Notes under the pieces: model-generated
The model's database searches: none
What the model was told of the DNA's origin: nothing
What the model saw: only the letters and a program-made list of their open reading frames with translations
Assembly (NCBI GenBank): GCA_022837485.1
Contig: JALHHH010000014.1
Location: 6,436-70,435, forward strand
Length of the DNA: 64,000 nucleotides
Reading direction: 5' to 3'
DNA from: Bacteroidales bacterium
GTDB lineage: Bacteria; Bacteroidota; Bacteroidia; Bacteroidales; Lentimicrobiaceae
In this document: positions 9,752-18,082 of the stretch, one piece after another
Numbering within the stretch: the stretch's first letter is position 1
How the letters are laid out: each line of letters begins with the position of its first letter
Made by a program: the position numbers and the translations under genes

Positions 9752-11171
9752 TCAGTGCTGCAGATACTTTCCGGCCAGACCGTCGTAGATATTTATTTCA
9801 TCCAGTGCATTGCCCTGGTCGTCGAAAAGTCTTCTCCACGTATTGAGTGGCTCCCATATGCAGGCTCCCTGTCCCCTGCCGTCGGGCAAACCGAATACCA
9901 TGTCGTGTATTTCCTTTTTGAAAGCACTGTATTCCGCTACGTTCACATCTTTGCCGTAACGTAGGACCAGCACGTTCATGGTGCGCTGCAGATCTTCCGG
10001 AGTGCCGTGCCAGCGAGGATAATAGGTCGAACTCCACCCCGCGAGCGATCATATTATCGAACCAGAAAACGGCTTCCTCCGTTTGTCCGCCCAGTGCCAG
10101 GTGCATCATTACCTGTATGGAAGAATCGGCTTCACGACAGGCTTCAACGCCTGCTTTCAGAAGTTTTGCAAGATTATCCGGATTGCTGATGTGTCCATCG
10201 GGCCAAACCATACCATGGTTTATTTCGTTGCCAACCTGAACCATCTGCGGAAGCGTACCCTGATCTTTAAGACTCAGAAGTACCGATCTGGTATAATCTT
10301 TCAGGCTTGCCGCCAGGGTTTCGGTATCCTGACCTTCCCAAACGGCCGGTTTGTATTGCTGCTGGGGATCGGCCCAGTAATCGCTGTAATGAAAATTGAG
10401 CAGCAGATTCAGCCCGGCGTCCTTAACCCGTTTGGCCATGGCCAGCGTCTGTTCAAACCCGCAGTATCCCTTACCGGGCGAATAACCTTTCGTGTGTTCG
10501 GGACTGACAAAAATCCGCAGGCGGATGTAGTTGAACCCATGATTTTTTAGCAGCTCAACGGCATCCTTCTCAATTCCGTCATCGTAAAACTTCATTCCTT
10601 CATCCTCCAGCTGCGGAAGAAATGAGATATCGGCACCTATCATTTTTGGGTAAACGTGCGGGGAGGGAGGAAGCGGAAGTGCAGCAGGCTGCAGAAGCTG
10701 AAAACCGGCCGGCAACAGATGTATTTCGTGAGAAGCCGGCCAGATACCGTCTGCACTCACCTCCACTTTGAACTTGCCAGGTGTATTTCCGGCAGTAAGG
10801 ATGAATTCACATATTCCGTTTGTGAGAACAGATTCCCATACGGTGAGGGTATCCGAACTGCTTATCAGCACGGGAGAGCTGCCGCCGGAATTCCGGAGTC
10901 CGGCATCTCCGTTTACGGAAATCCGGAAAGGAATGGCTGCATCCATTATTTCACGGTCGATGCTGTCGGCCGCACTAACCCTGAGCCGCGTTGTTTCGGA
11001 ATGACCGGCGCGCATGCTTGTTTTATAACAGGCCAGAACCAGCGTAACCGGTTTGCCGGTTGCTACCCGGAAAAACGATGAAAAATCCGGAGATGCATCG
11101 GCCTGCCGTCTTGAATTGCATGCCGGAATTACGAAAACCATCAGCAAGGCAATCAGTTGAAGCTTTTTCAT
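9752..11171 (-). pseudogene. GH53 arabinogalactan endo-beta-1,4-galactanase lipoprotein, frameshifted
   Basis: From 11171 the frame encodes a lipoprotein signal (lipobox VIPAC), a beta-rich N-terminal region, and a GH53 barrel with the acid/base in QVGNEINHGMVW. At about 10026-10034 the reading frame changes: GVEFD runs into an unrelated tail, while the next frame continues YYPRWHGTPEDLQRTMNV and on through the nucleophile region NVAEYS to a stop at 9752. The family has about five residues (like VIGLS) between the two parts, so roughly 14 bases are missing. It would have cut beta-1,4-galactan outside the cell. Either a true inactivating deletion or an assembly error. Confidence 0.85.
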
Positions 11172-11580
11172 AGCAACGGTATTATTAAATCCGGTTTACA
11201 AATTATTGAATTACTGTCACCCTTTGCGGGGATGTATATCCCGTTATCTGCGCATGAAAGATAACAAATTCGGTAAAATGAACTCCATCTTCCCCGTTTA
11301 TTGTTGAAATTGAGCCAAATGAATTAAGGCAAACACTATTTATTAAGAACAATTACAAATAGACCAGGGAACTGCTAAACCGGAATTTATTATTGATACG
11401 TTTTATATATTTGTGCAATTCGGATTCTTCCGAAAGAGCTTGTGGAACAGGGTTTCTTTTCCCGTTTGAGACCGAATACGGAAATCCTCCTGAAAAACAA
11501 TCGGCTTGCTGAATGAAAATGGGAGCCGGACATGTAAAGATGATAGAAATACTATAATTAACACGAAAAACAACACTTCC
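11172..11580. other. Divergent intergenic region
   Basis: 409 bases between the GH53 remnant and a divergent small exported protein. It holds a -7 box at 11406-11413. The weak ORF running in from 11506 lacks support upstream of the ATG at 11581. Nothing else recognised. Confidence 0.5.
11406..11413 (+). promoter_or_regulatory. -7 box (TATATTTG)
   Basis: Exact TAnnTTTG match 167 bases upstream of the ATG at 11581; the -33 element is unclear. Confidence 0.35.
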
Positions 11581-12198
11581 ATGAAAAAGTACTTATTGAT
11601 GCTCTCGCTGGTTATGTCTGGCATTTTTGCCTATGCCGGATGGGTAAAAGGAACCGTAACATACCACAACGGGCGTTCGGAAAGCGGCTACATCAAGCAC
11701 TTTACCAAAGGCGATCAAAAAACCGTTCAATTCAAAAAAAGTGAAAGCGGCAGCAGGCAGAAAATAAAAAGCAAAGAATTAAGGGAAATTACATTCAACT
11801 TACCGGATGGAGACCGGATCATTAAAAATCTAAAGATAAAATCGGAAAACCTGAAAGGCAAAAGCCGTGTATCAAAGAATAGCATATGGCTGGGGGTATT
11901 GTACCGTGGCGATTTTGATGTTGTCGGAATTGAGGTATACGATATGGGCTACACAATGAATTACCTGGTAAACTGGCCGGGAGAGAAGACTGCTTCCACA
12001 ATCTTTGTAACTGGAAAAGGCACCTCTTTTGCTGTCGGGAAAAAAGCATTTTTGCGAAAAGCCAGCCGCGTGGTATTTAAAGGACGTTGCGATTCAATGG
12101 TAGAAGCGATTGAAAAAGAAACGTTTATGCCAAAGAAACTGGAAGATGTCATTGAATATTACGAAACACACTGCGGCAGTAATTCGCGCGGGGAATAA
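11581..12198 (+). CDS. Hypothetical exported protein
   Basis: 205 residues from the ATG at 11581, chosen because it begins a clean signal peptide (MKKYLLMLSLVMSGIFAYAG); the longer frame from 11506 adds a charged, unlikely N-terminus. The mature part is basic and beta-rich, with a segment resembling a small barrel (VKGTVTYHNGRSESGYIK). I do not recognise the family. It has its own likely promoter and converges with the nuclease-like gene at 12228. Confidence 0.65.
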   Translation: MKKYLLMLSLVMSGIFAYAGWVKGTVTYHNGRSESGYIKHFTKGDQKTVQFKKSESGSRQKIKSKELREITFNLPDGDRIIKNLKIKSENLKGKSRVSKNSIWLGVLYRGDFDVVGIEVYDMGYTMNYLVNWPGEKTASTIFVTGKGTSFAVGKKAFLRKASRVVFKGRCDSMVEAIEKETFMPKKLEDVIEYYETHCGSNSRGE

Positions 12199-12227
12199 CA
12201 GCCGGAAGGGGAAAAACCGGTTTACGA

Positions 12228-13046
12228 TTAATTCTTAAGAAGAATAAAGGAGATAAATACCGGCAGATGGTCCGATACCCCCCTGGCCTCTTCAAACGTT
12301 TCCATCGTTGCGTAAAAATGGATTACTCCCGATTCCTGTTTCCGTATATGCGCCGGGTGATAAAAGATATTATCCGCTTCCGAGGCCAGGCAGTCGCCTT
12401 TCAGACACTGCTTCCTGAGTGTGGTTTTCTGATTTGAGAGCGCCGGCACGTATCCCTCCCGCTTCAGGGGATTAAATACCGAATGCGATTGCGGCAGGTT
12501 AAAGTCGCCAGTAAAAATCAGCTTCAAACCGGGATAAAGAGCTGGAAGTTCATCCAGGTATTTTACCTCCGTTTCGGGTTGACGCGATTTGGTTTTAGCG
12601 TGAAAGTTGACAAGGGTAAAGGTTTCGCCTTCCGACCCGAAAGTCGCCAGAAAGGGTTCGCGCTCGATCAGGGTGTCGTAACCATCGCGAAGCAGCCAGG
12701 GGCTCCCTGAAAGTTTTACCCGGTGTTTCTTCCAAAAATAAGCATAGCGCTCCGACTTCTGAGAACTGGTGGAGGCAGGATCGCTTACGGTATAGTCCCA
12801 GGCCGATCCAGTAGCATTAAGCGCCACAGCCAACCTCGCAACCGCCTGAGCACCGCCGTAACCTGCAACCACCTCCTGAATTGCAACCACATCGGCATCG
12901 CGCAGAATTTCAGCCATGATGCGGATTTCAACGGAATCCTTTTCTTTGCCGAGGTCTTTCAGATTCCATGAAACAAGCGTCAGAGGCTGTGCAGCAAGAA
13001 AATCCGATACGAAAAGAAAGACCAAAAAAATTAATAACCGCTTCAT
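12228..13046 (-). CDS. Exported endonuclease/exonuclease/phosphatase family protein
   Basis: 272 residues with a signal peptide ending near LAAQ and a DNase I-like fold: SWNLKDLG near 30, the metal-binding glutamate in AIQEVVAG, LVNFHAK, TGDFNLPQS, and the terminal catalytic GVSDHLPVF. All hallmark residues are present. Probably a periplasmic or secreted nuclease or phosphodiesterase; the substrate cannot be told. Confidence 0.88.
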   Translation of the reverse strand: MKRLLIFLVFLFVSDFLAAQPLTLVSWNLKDLGKEKDSVEIRIMAEILRDADVVAIQEVVAGYGGAQAVARLAVALNATGSAWDYTVSDPASTSSQKSERYAYFWKKHRVKLSGSPWLLRDGYDTLIEREPFLATFGSEGETFTLVNFHAKTKSRQPETEVKYLDELPALYPGLKLIFTGDFNLPQSHSVFNPLKREGYVPALSNQKTTLRKQCLKGDCLASEADNIFYHPAHIRKQESGVIHFYATMETFEEARGVSDHLPVFISFILLKN

Positions 13047-13371
13047 ATTCTTTGCTCTAAAACTGTTTCCTGACTCCCCCGAAGACTGTGATCCGGATTA
13101 TGTTTTTACCGGGAACTAAGTTAGTCCATTCTGCGGAATCGGTTATCCATTCGTTCATTACCCGAAGCTTATCGCAAACCCCGGAGTTTGTCAAATCCGG
13201 GGAATAACAGTAAAATCTTTGTCGTCCGGACATTTATGCATAATCTTCGCCATAAATATTGTAAATAACATACAATTACGAATTTGTCTTTTATTTGTGG
13301 TTACAAAGTGATAAATTACTGATAAATAACCATTAAGCTTCCTGATATAAATCCTTCAAACGCCATAAAAG
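13047..13371. other. Divergent intergenic region
   Basis: 325 AT-rich bases between two divergent genes. No full TAnnTTTG box, repeat or hairpin stood out. Confidence 0.4.
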
Positions 13372-14352
13372 ATGAAAAAGTTACTAACACTGGTTTTTAT
13401 CGCTTTCGCGATATATACTCCTGCCCAGATACCCGAAGAGGGACTCGTGGGCTACTGGCCATTCAGCGGAAATGCAAACGATGAAAGCGGCAACGGCAAT
13501 CACGGAATTGTTTCTGAGGCGGTGCTTTGTGCCGACCGGTTTCAGAATGAAAACAGCGCTTACAGTTTCAACGGCAGCACAAGCCACATCGTAATTCCCG
13601 ACAGTCCGCTTTATGCCTTCGACACCCTTGGGTTTGCCGTTTCGTTCTGGGCAAATCTGGAATCGCAGGCAGGCGGGACGCTCGACTATGCGGCAATAAT
13701 TATCAAAAGCAAAATGGATGTTCCCTGGGAGGGCATTACTATGTTTGCCGACTACCCCGGGGCACAGCAGATAACGTTCAGAACGACTGCATACGAAGAA
13801 TTTCAGTCTTCCTGGACAATTGAGTACGGAGAATGGCATCATTTCGTATTTCACCGGATTGGCGGCTTTCTTCAGCTATACGTTGACGGCGTCCCCAAAG
13901 GGCATTACCTTACCCAGAAAACCGACTGCACCAACGATCAGCCGATATGGCTGGGTTGTAACCACGGCAATCTGTATACGCAAAATCTTAACGGGATGCT
14001 GGACGAAGTCCGTATTTACAACCGTTCGCTGAGTGAGCTTGAAATTTATGCGCTGTATGAGGCATCGGCGCTTGGAATAAATGTGCCGTATTCTCCGGGA
14101 AGGATGGATATTTATCCGAATCCTGCAAGCCGGGAGGTACGGGTGGATGCCGGAGTGCATAACAGGCTTTCGGAAACAGCTTCCATACAACTGCTGAATA
14201 CAGCAGGGCAGATAATAAAATCATGCATACCAAAGGGCAGGATTACGGTAATAAGTCTGGAAGATGTATCCGTCGGCGGAGTTTATATGATCCGGATGCT
14301 GGATGCCGGCGGGGCGGTATTGGAGAGCCGCAAGCTTGTAGTACAAAAATAG
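13372..14352 (+). CDS. LamG-domain protein with T9SS type A sorting domain
   Basis: 326 residues. A signal peptide (MKKLLTLVFIAFAIYTPAQ) is followed by a LamG/concanavalin-like domain (GLVGYWPFSGNANDESGNGN near 24; LDEVRIYNRSLSELEIYALY near 205) and a C-terminal T9SS signal (MDIYPNPASREVRVD near 245, ending VYMIRML..KLVVQK). It should be exported by the type IX system and attached to or released from the cell surface, probably as a glycan- or protein-binding module. No enzymatic domain is visible. Confidence 0.9.
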   Translation: MKKLLTLVFIAFAIYTPAQIPEEGLVGYWPFSGNANDESGNGNHGIVSEAVLCADRFQNENSAYSFNGSTSHIVIPDSPLYAFDTLGFAVSFWANLESQAGGTLDYAAIIIKSKMDVPWEGITMFADYPGAQQITFRTTAYEEFQSSWTIEYGEWHHFVFHRIGGFLQLYVDGVPKGHYLTQKTDCTNDQPIWLGCNHGNLYTQNLNGMLDEVRIYNRSLSELEIYALYEASALGINVPYSPGRMDIYPNPASREVRVDAGVHNRLSETASIQLLNTAGQIIKSCIPKGRITVISLEDVSVGGVYMIRMLDAGGAVLESRKLVVQK

Positions 14353-14429
14353 GGGCAGGGTCTTCGTGTCTTTAAAAAACTATGCGATCGGAGCTTTATT
14401 AAAATCGTTCCGGGATAAATAACTTTTCA

Positions 14430-14437
14430 TACCTTTG
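14430..14437 (+). promoter_or_regulatory. -7 box (TACCTTTG) for tRNA-Leu
   Basis: Exact TAnnTTTG match ending 10 bases before the mature tRNA, which would place initiation at its 5' end. Confidence 0.6.
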
Positions 14438-14447
14438 CGTGCCATTT

Positions 14448-14531
14448 GCCCCGGTGGCGGAATTGGTAGACGCGTCGGTCTCAAAAACCGATGAGTGAGA
14501 GCTCGTGCCGGTTCGATCCCGGCCCGGGGTA
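14448..14531 (+). tRNA. tRNA-Leu(CAA)
   Basis: 84-base class II tRNA. Acceptor arms GCCCCGG / CCGGGGT pair over seven bases. The anticodon stem TCGGT/ACCGA encloses the loop CTCAAAA with anticodon CAA, reading UUG leucine. A long variable arm (TGAGTGAGAGCTCGT) and the T arm GCCGG-TTCGATC-CCGGC follow. The discriminator is A; CCA is not encoded. Confidence 0.97.
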
Positions 14532-14547
14532 CAAAGGATGCAGAAGA

Positions 14548-14577
14548 CCCTGCCCGCATTGTCCGGCAGGGTTTTTT
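14548..14577 (+). terminator. Rho-independent terminator after tRNA-Leu
   Basis: Perfect seven-base stem CCCTGCC / GGCAGGG with a 10-base loop followed by six T, starting 17 bases after the tRNA. Confidence 0.9.
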
Positions 14578-14612
14578 CATTTCCGTTCAAGACCTTTTAT
14601 GATTAATACGAC

Positions 14613-15236
14613 TTACTTCCTTCCGAAATCTGCCGGTATTTCGCCCCAGGATGCGGTATCCCATTTCAGTATCGGGTTGTTCCATTTGTTTTTGTGAAGC
14701 CAGGCTTCAGCGCGGGCAACCAGCAGGAACAGATCTTTGTTCTTTTTATTTGGTTCCAGTTTTGTATTGGCCTTTTTATCCTTTACCCATTTAATGGCTG
14801 TTTTGGAATCGCTGTACAGCGGAATATCTGAACCGTGGTTGCTCAGATATCCGAGACCGTGCACTATGGCCAGAAACTCTCCAATGTTTACCGTCCCTTC
14901 CGGAAACGGACCCTGATGAAAAATCTGTTTCCCCGACGCTGTAATCACCCCCCTGTACTCCATAACTCCCGGATTTCCGGAACATGCAGCATCTACCGAA
15001 ATACTTTCGGGAATCGGGAAGGTACCGGAAGCGGACTTTGCTGCTTTCTTTGCCGCTCCTGGAATAAAAGCAGGCGGGCCGGCATCCAGGGCATCCTTTG
15101 CTTCCTTCTCGGTTTCAAACGATTTATAACGGGCCGCTTCAAAACCCTTTACCTGCTTTTCACAGCTCTCCCAGGAAGTATAAATTCCCGTTTCACGCCC
15201 TTTCCAAACCACATAAAACTTTGATTTCCGGCCCAT
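14613..15236 (-). CDS. rnhA: Ribonuclease HI with N-terminal viroplasmin/hybrid-binding domain
   Basis: 207 residues. The N-terminal hybrid-binding domain (KFYVVWKGRETGIYTSWESC, with GFEAARYKSF) is joined by an alanine/lysine linker to an RNase H fold. Catalytic acidic residues are visible: SVDAACSGNPG, NIGEFLAIVHGL, LYSDSKTA and the final aspartate in GEIPADFG. It removes RNA from RNA-DNA hybrids in the cytoplasm. This two-domain form is usual in Bacteroidota. Confidence 0.95.
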   Translation of the reverse strand: MGRKSKFYVVWKGRETGIYTSWESCEKQVKGFEAARYKSFETEKEAKDALDAGPPAFIPGAAKKAAKSASGTFPIPESISVDAACSGNPGVMEYRGVITASGKQIFHQGPFPEGTVNIGEFLAIVHGLGYLSNHGSDIPLYSDSKTAIKWVKDKKANTKLEPNKKNKDLFLLVARAEAWLHKNKWNNPILKWDTASWGEIPADFGRK

Positions 15237-15259
15237 GAAATTCCTTATTTGTTACCCTG

Positions 15260-15267
15260 CAAATATA
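15260..15267 (-). promoter_or_regulatory. -7 box for rnhA
   Basis: Minus-strand TATATTTG, a full consensus match, 23 bases upstream of the rnhA start. Confidence 0.5.
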
Positions 15268-15345
15268 CAAAGGCTGTCCGTTACACCGCAACACCGGCGG
15301 AGAGTCTCGTTTTGACGGTTTATCCCTTTTTGCCCGCTTCTTTCG

Positions 15346-15353
15346 TATTTTTG
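15346..15353 (+). promoter_or_regulatory. -7 box (TATTTTTG) for gldH
   Basis: Full TAnnTTTG match 22 bases before the gldH ATG. Confidence 0.5.
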
Positions 15354-15375
15354 CAATTAATCAAATAAAACCCGC

Positions 15376-15831
15376 ATGAAAAAGATACTTCCCCTGCTGC
15401 TTCTTTTGAGCCTCCTTGCCTGTAAACCCGGCAGAATTTATGAGTCGTACCATAAGTTCGACAAGTACACCTGGAACCGGTTCGACAAGGTAACGTTTAA
15501 TGTTCCGGTTGAAGAAGGCGGAATTACCGGAGACATTATTTTCACCGTAAGACACATTACCCAGTATCCGTATTCCAACCTACCGGTAAATGTAATTCTG
15601 TATACCCCTTCCGGGGAAGAAAGGATAAAGGAACTCGATATAATTCTTAAAGACAGTACGGGGAAGTTCACGGGCAGTGTTGCCGGCGATCTGTGGGACG
15701 AAGAAGTCGTACTCTGGCCTCAGTTTTATTTTACCGAAGCAGGTGAATATGTCCTGGAGTTTGAAAACCTGATTCCTAAAATGGGCATTCCGGGACTGGT
15801 TGATATAGGGGTGTATGTTAAGAAAAACTGA
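15376..15831 (+). CDS. gldH: Gliding motility lipoprotein GldH
   Basis: 151 residues with a lipoprotein signal (lipobox LSLLAC) and the GldH pattern: early KFDKYTWNRFD, a beta-sandwich body, and the late LWPQFYFTEAGEYVLEFEN and GIPGLVDIGVYV. GldH is an outer-membrane lipoprotein linked to gliding and the type IX secretion machinery, and also occurs in non-gliding Bacteroidota. The gene stands alone, convergent with ribF. Confidence 0.9.
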   Translation: MKKILPLLLLLSLLACKPGRIYESYHKFDKYTWNRFDKVTFNVPVEEGGITGDIIFTVRHITQYPYSNLPVNVILYTPSGEERIKELDIILKDSTGKFTGSVAGDLWDEEVVLWPQFYFTEAGEYVLEFENLIPKMGIPGLVDIGVYVKKN

Positions 15832-15858
15832 TCCGGACAATGCCGGCCATGCAAAATA

Positions 15859-16797
15859 TTATCCTTCCGCAGGTTTATTGCTGAAAGACAGAATTCTGGC
15901 GGCAGTTTCACGGTCGTTCTGCAGCTGACTTTTAAGCAGATCGAGACTTCCGAACTTTTTTTCGTTGCGGATGCGTTTTACCAGTTGCACCGTAATGGTT
16001 TCATAGTAAATATCCTCGTCAAAACCGAAGATATTGGTTTCAATGGTCAGCTTATAGGCATTGATGGTCGGCCGCATTCCTATATTGGTCATCCCGTTGA
16101 ATGTCCTGCCATTGTGGTATACTCTGGAAGCATACACTCCCATTGAGGGCACGAGTTTGTTAGGATCGTCAACATACAGATTGGCAGTGGGATAACCAAT
16201 CAGTTTCCCGATCTGATTTCCCCGGATAACCTGCCCGGTAATGGTATACTCACGACCCAGCAGGGCAGCAGCCTGCTCCACATCTCCTTCCTGTAAAAGC
16301 CAGCGAACTACGGATGAGCTCACATGGTGGTTACCAGCGATCAGTTCATCCACCTGCACTACCTTGTAGCCGAACTCACCTCCGAAGTGGTACAACTGAT
16401 TTATACTTCCCTTGCGGTCGCGTCCGAAACCGTGATCGTAGCCGATAACAAAAACTTCGGGACGGATCAGGCCGGCGATCATACGGATAAAGTCCTCGGC
16501 CGAATGCTGCGAAAATTCACGTGTAAAGGGTATTTCAACCAGATGGCTGATGCCTGCTTCCGCGAAAGCGCTGCGCTTTTCTTCACGCGTACTAAGAAGG
16601 TAAACGTGCTGATTCAGCACCAGGCGGGGATGCGGGTGGAACGTAACAACAACCGTATCGCCGCCCAAAGCGGAAGCGTGCTTCTTCATAACGCCGAAAA
16701 TAGCCTGGTGCCCCAGATGCACGCCGTCGAAGGTGCCAATGGTGACAACCGGCCGGTTCAACGCAAGAGGTAAGGATATATCGGTTATTATTTCCAC
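15859..16797 (-). CDS. ribF: Bifunctional riboflavin kinase / FAD synthetase
   Basis: 312 residues, normal RibF length. The N-terminal adenylyltransferase half has the TIGTFDGVHLGHQA nucleotide motif; the C-terminal flavokinase half shows GKLIGYPTANLYVDD and the FGFDEDIYYETITV region. It converts riboflavin to FMN and then FAD. It starts 8 bases after asd ends on the same strand, so the two are probably one transcript. Confidence 0.97.
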   Translation of the reverse strand: MEIITDISLPLALNRPVVTIGTFDGVHLGHQAIFGVMKKHASALGGDTVVVTFHPHPRLVLNQHVYLLSTREEKRSAFAEAGISHLVEIPFTREFSQHSAEDFIRMIAGLIRPEVFVIGYDHGFGRDRKGSINQLYHFGGEFGYKVVQVDELIAGNHHVSSSVVRWLLQEGDVEQAAALLGREYTITGQVIRGNQIGKLIGYPTANLYVDDPNKLVPSMGVYASRVYHNGRTFNGMTNIGMRPTINAYKLTIETNIFGFDEDIYYETITVQLVKRIRNEKKFGSLDLLKSQLQNDRETAARILSFSNKPAEG

Positions 16798-16805
16798 TGT
16801 TGGCG

Positions 16806-17813
16806 TCAGGCTGTTAAAATCTCATTTGAGAACAGAAGAGCTGCTATTTGAACGGCATTGGTGGCAGCACCCTTGCGCAGGTTATCGGAAACTACCCAAA
16901 GATTCAGTCCGTTGTCGATGGATGCATCGCGCCGTACCCGTCCCACGAAAACCTCATCGCGTCCCTTTGCATAAAGCGGCATCGGATATACTGCCCTGTC
17001 GGTGTCGTCCTGTAAAACAACGCCTTTTGCAGTGGAAATGATCTTATTCACCTCGTCCAGCCCGAATGGATGTTCAAACTCTATGTTAACGGCTTCCGAA
17101 TGTCCGCCATATACCGGAACCCTCACTACCGTAGCGGTAAGTCTGATATCCGGGGCCTGCATGATTTTGCGCGTTTCATCCAGCAGCTTTTTTTCTTCGG
17201 TAGTATCGCCGTCTGGCAGAAAAGTACCTCCGTGCGGCAACACGTTCAGGTCGATCGGATGCGGATATACCATACTTCCCTTAATTCCCTGACGTTCATT
17301 TCCAAGTTGCAGAAGGCCTTTTGCTCCGGTACCCGTCACACTTTGGTAGGTGGACACCACCACCCTTCGTATTCCGAACCTGCGGTGCAGTGGTGCAAGC
17401 ACCGCAACCAGCTGAATGGTTGAACAATTGGGGTTGGAAATTATCCTCTGACTTCCGGTAAGCACATGGGCATTCACTTCCGGAACCACCAGGGGAATGT
17501 GCGGCTCCATACGCCAGGCCGAAGAATTGTCGATAACAAAACAGCCGATGGCTTCAAAGCGGGGGGCAAACTCTCGCGAGACAGAGGCCCCTGCCGAAAA
17601 AAGTGCCAGGTCGGGTTTACGATTAATGGCCTCTGCAATGCTGAGTACCTTGTATTTACGGTTATTGAATGAAACCTCCTTCCCCACCGATTTTTCAGAG
17701 GCAACGGGTATAAATTCGGAAACAGAAGTAAGAGGAAGGTACTTCCCCTCTTCAAGCACGCTGATCATTTCACCGCCTACCAGTCCGGTGGCGCCTACAA
17801 GGGCTAATTTCAT
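16806..17813 (-). CDS. asd: Aspartate-semialdehyde dehydrogenase
   Basis: 335 residues from the ATG at 17813, which directly precedes the NADP-binding MKLALVGATGLVGGEM; an extension to 17888 is possible but has no homology-like content. The catalytic cysteine is in SNPNCSTIQ and the substrate-binding region contains YGGHSEAVNIEFEH. It reduces aspartyl phosphate to the semialdehyde for lysine/DAP, threonine and methionine. First gene of the asd-ribF pair. Confidence 0.96.
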   Translation of the reverse strand: MKLALVGATGLVGGEMISVLEEGKYLPLTSVSEFIPVASEKSVGKEVSFNNRKYKVLSIAEAINRKPDLALFSAGASVSREFAPRFEAIGCFVIDNSSAWRMEPHIPLVVPEVNAHVLTGSQRIISNPNCSTIQLVAVLAPLHRRFGIRRVVVSTYQSVTGTGAKGLLQLGNERQGIKGSMVYPHPIDLNVLPHGGTFLPDGDTTEEKKLLDETRKIMQAPDIRLTATVVRVPVYGGHSEAVNIEFEHPFGLDEVNKIISTAKGVVLQDDTDRAVYPMPLYAKGRDEVFVGRVRRDASIDNGLNLWVVSDNLRKGAATNAVQIAALLFSNEILTA

Positions 17814-17877
17814 GGCCTGATGTTTTTTCACCGGGATGCCTGCGCCGGATTTCCGTGCATTTCTTCCCCGGGAGGTG

Positions 17878-17885
17878 CAAAAATA
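17878..17885 (-). promoter_or_regulatory. -7 box for asd-ribF
   Basis: Minus-strand TATTTTTG, full consensus match, 64 bases upstream of the asd start. Confidence 0.45.
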
Positions 17886-18082
17886 CAATTATTAAGGTCA
17901 TGGTCACCAGCTCCGGGCGTTCGAAATCAAACATTCGGAGCAACTCCTCACCGGCAAAATACAAAACGATGCCACGACATTTCTCCCAGAAAGTGGATGA
18001 ATTCAGTACCAAATTAAAAATGTATCCCGATGGTTTGCGGGTATTTAATTTTCTTACTTTTATCGTTACTAAAATCGAACTC

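Noticed and set aside
17855..18082. N-terminal extension of the lamin-tail protein
   Set aside because: The ATG at 18083 begins a perfect signal peptide; the extension is basic, low-complexity and overlaps the asd promoter.
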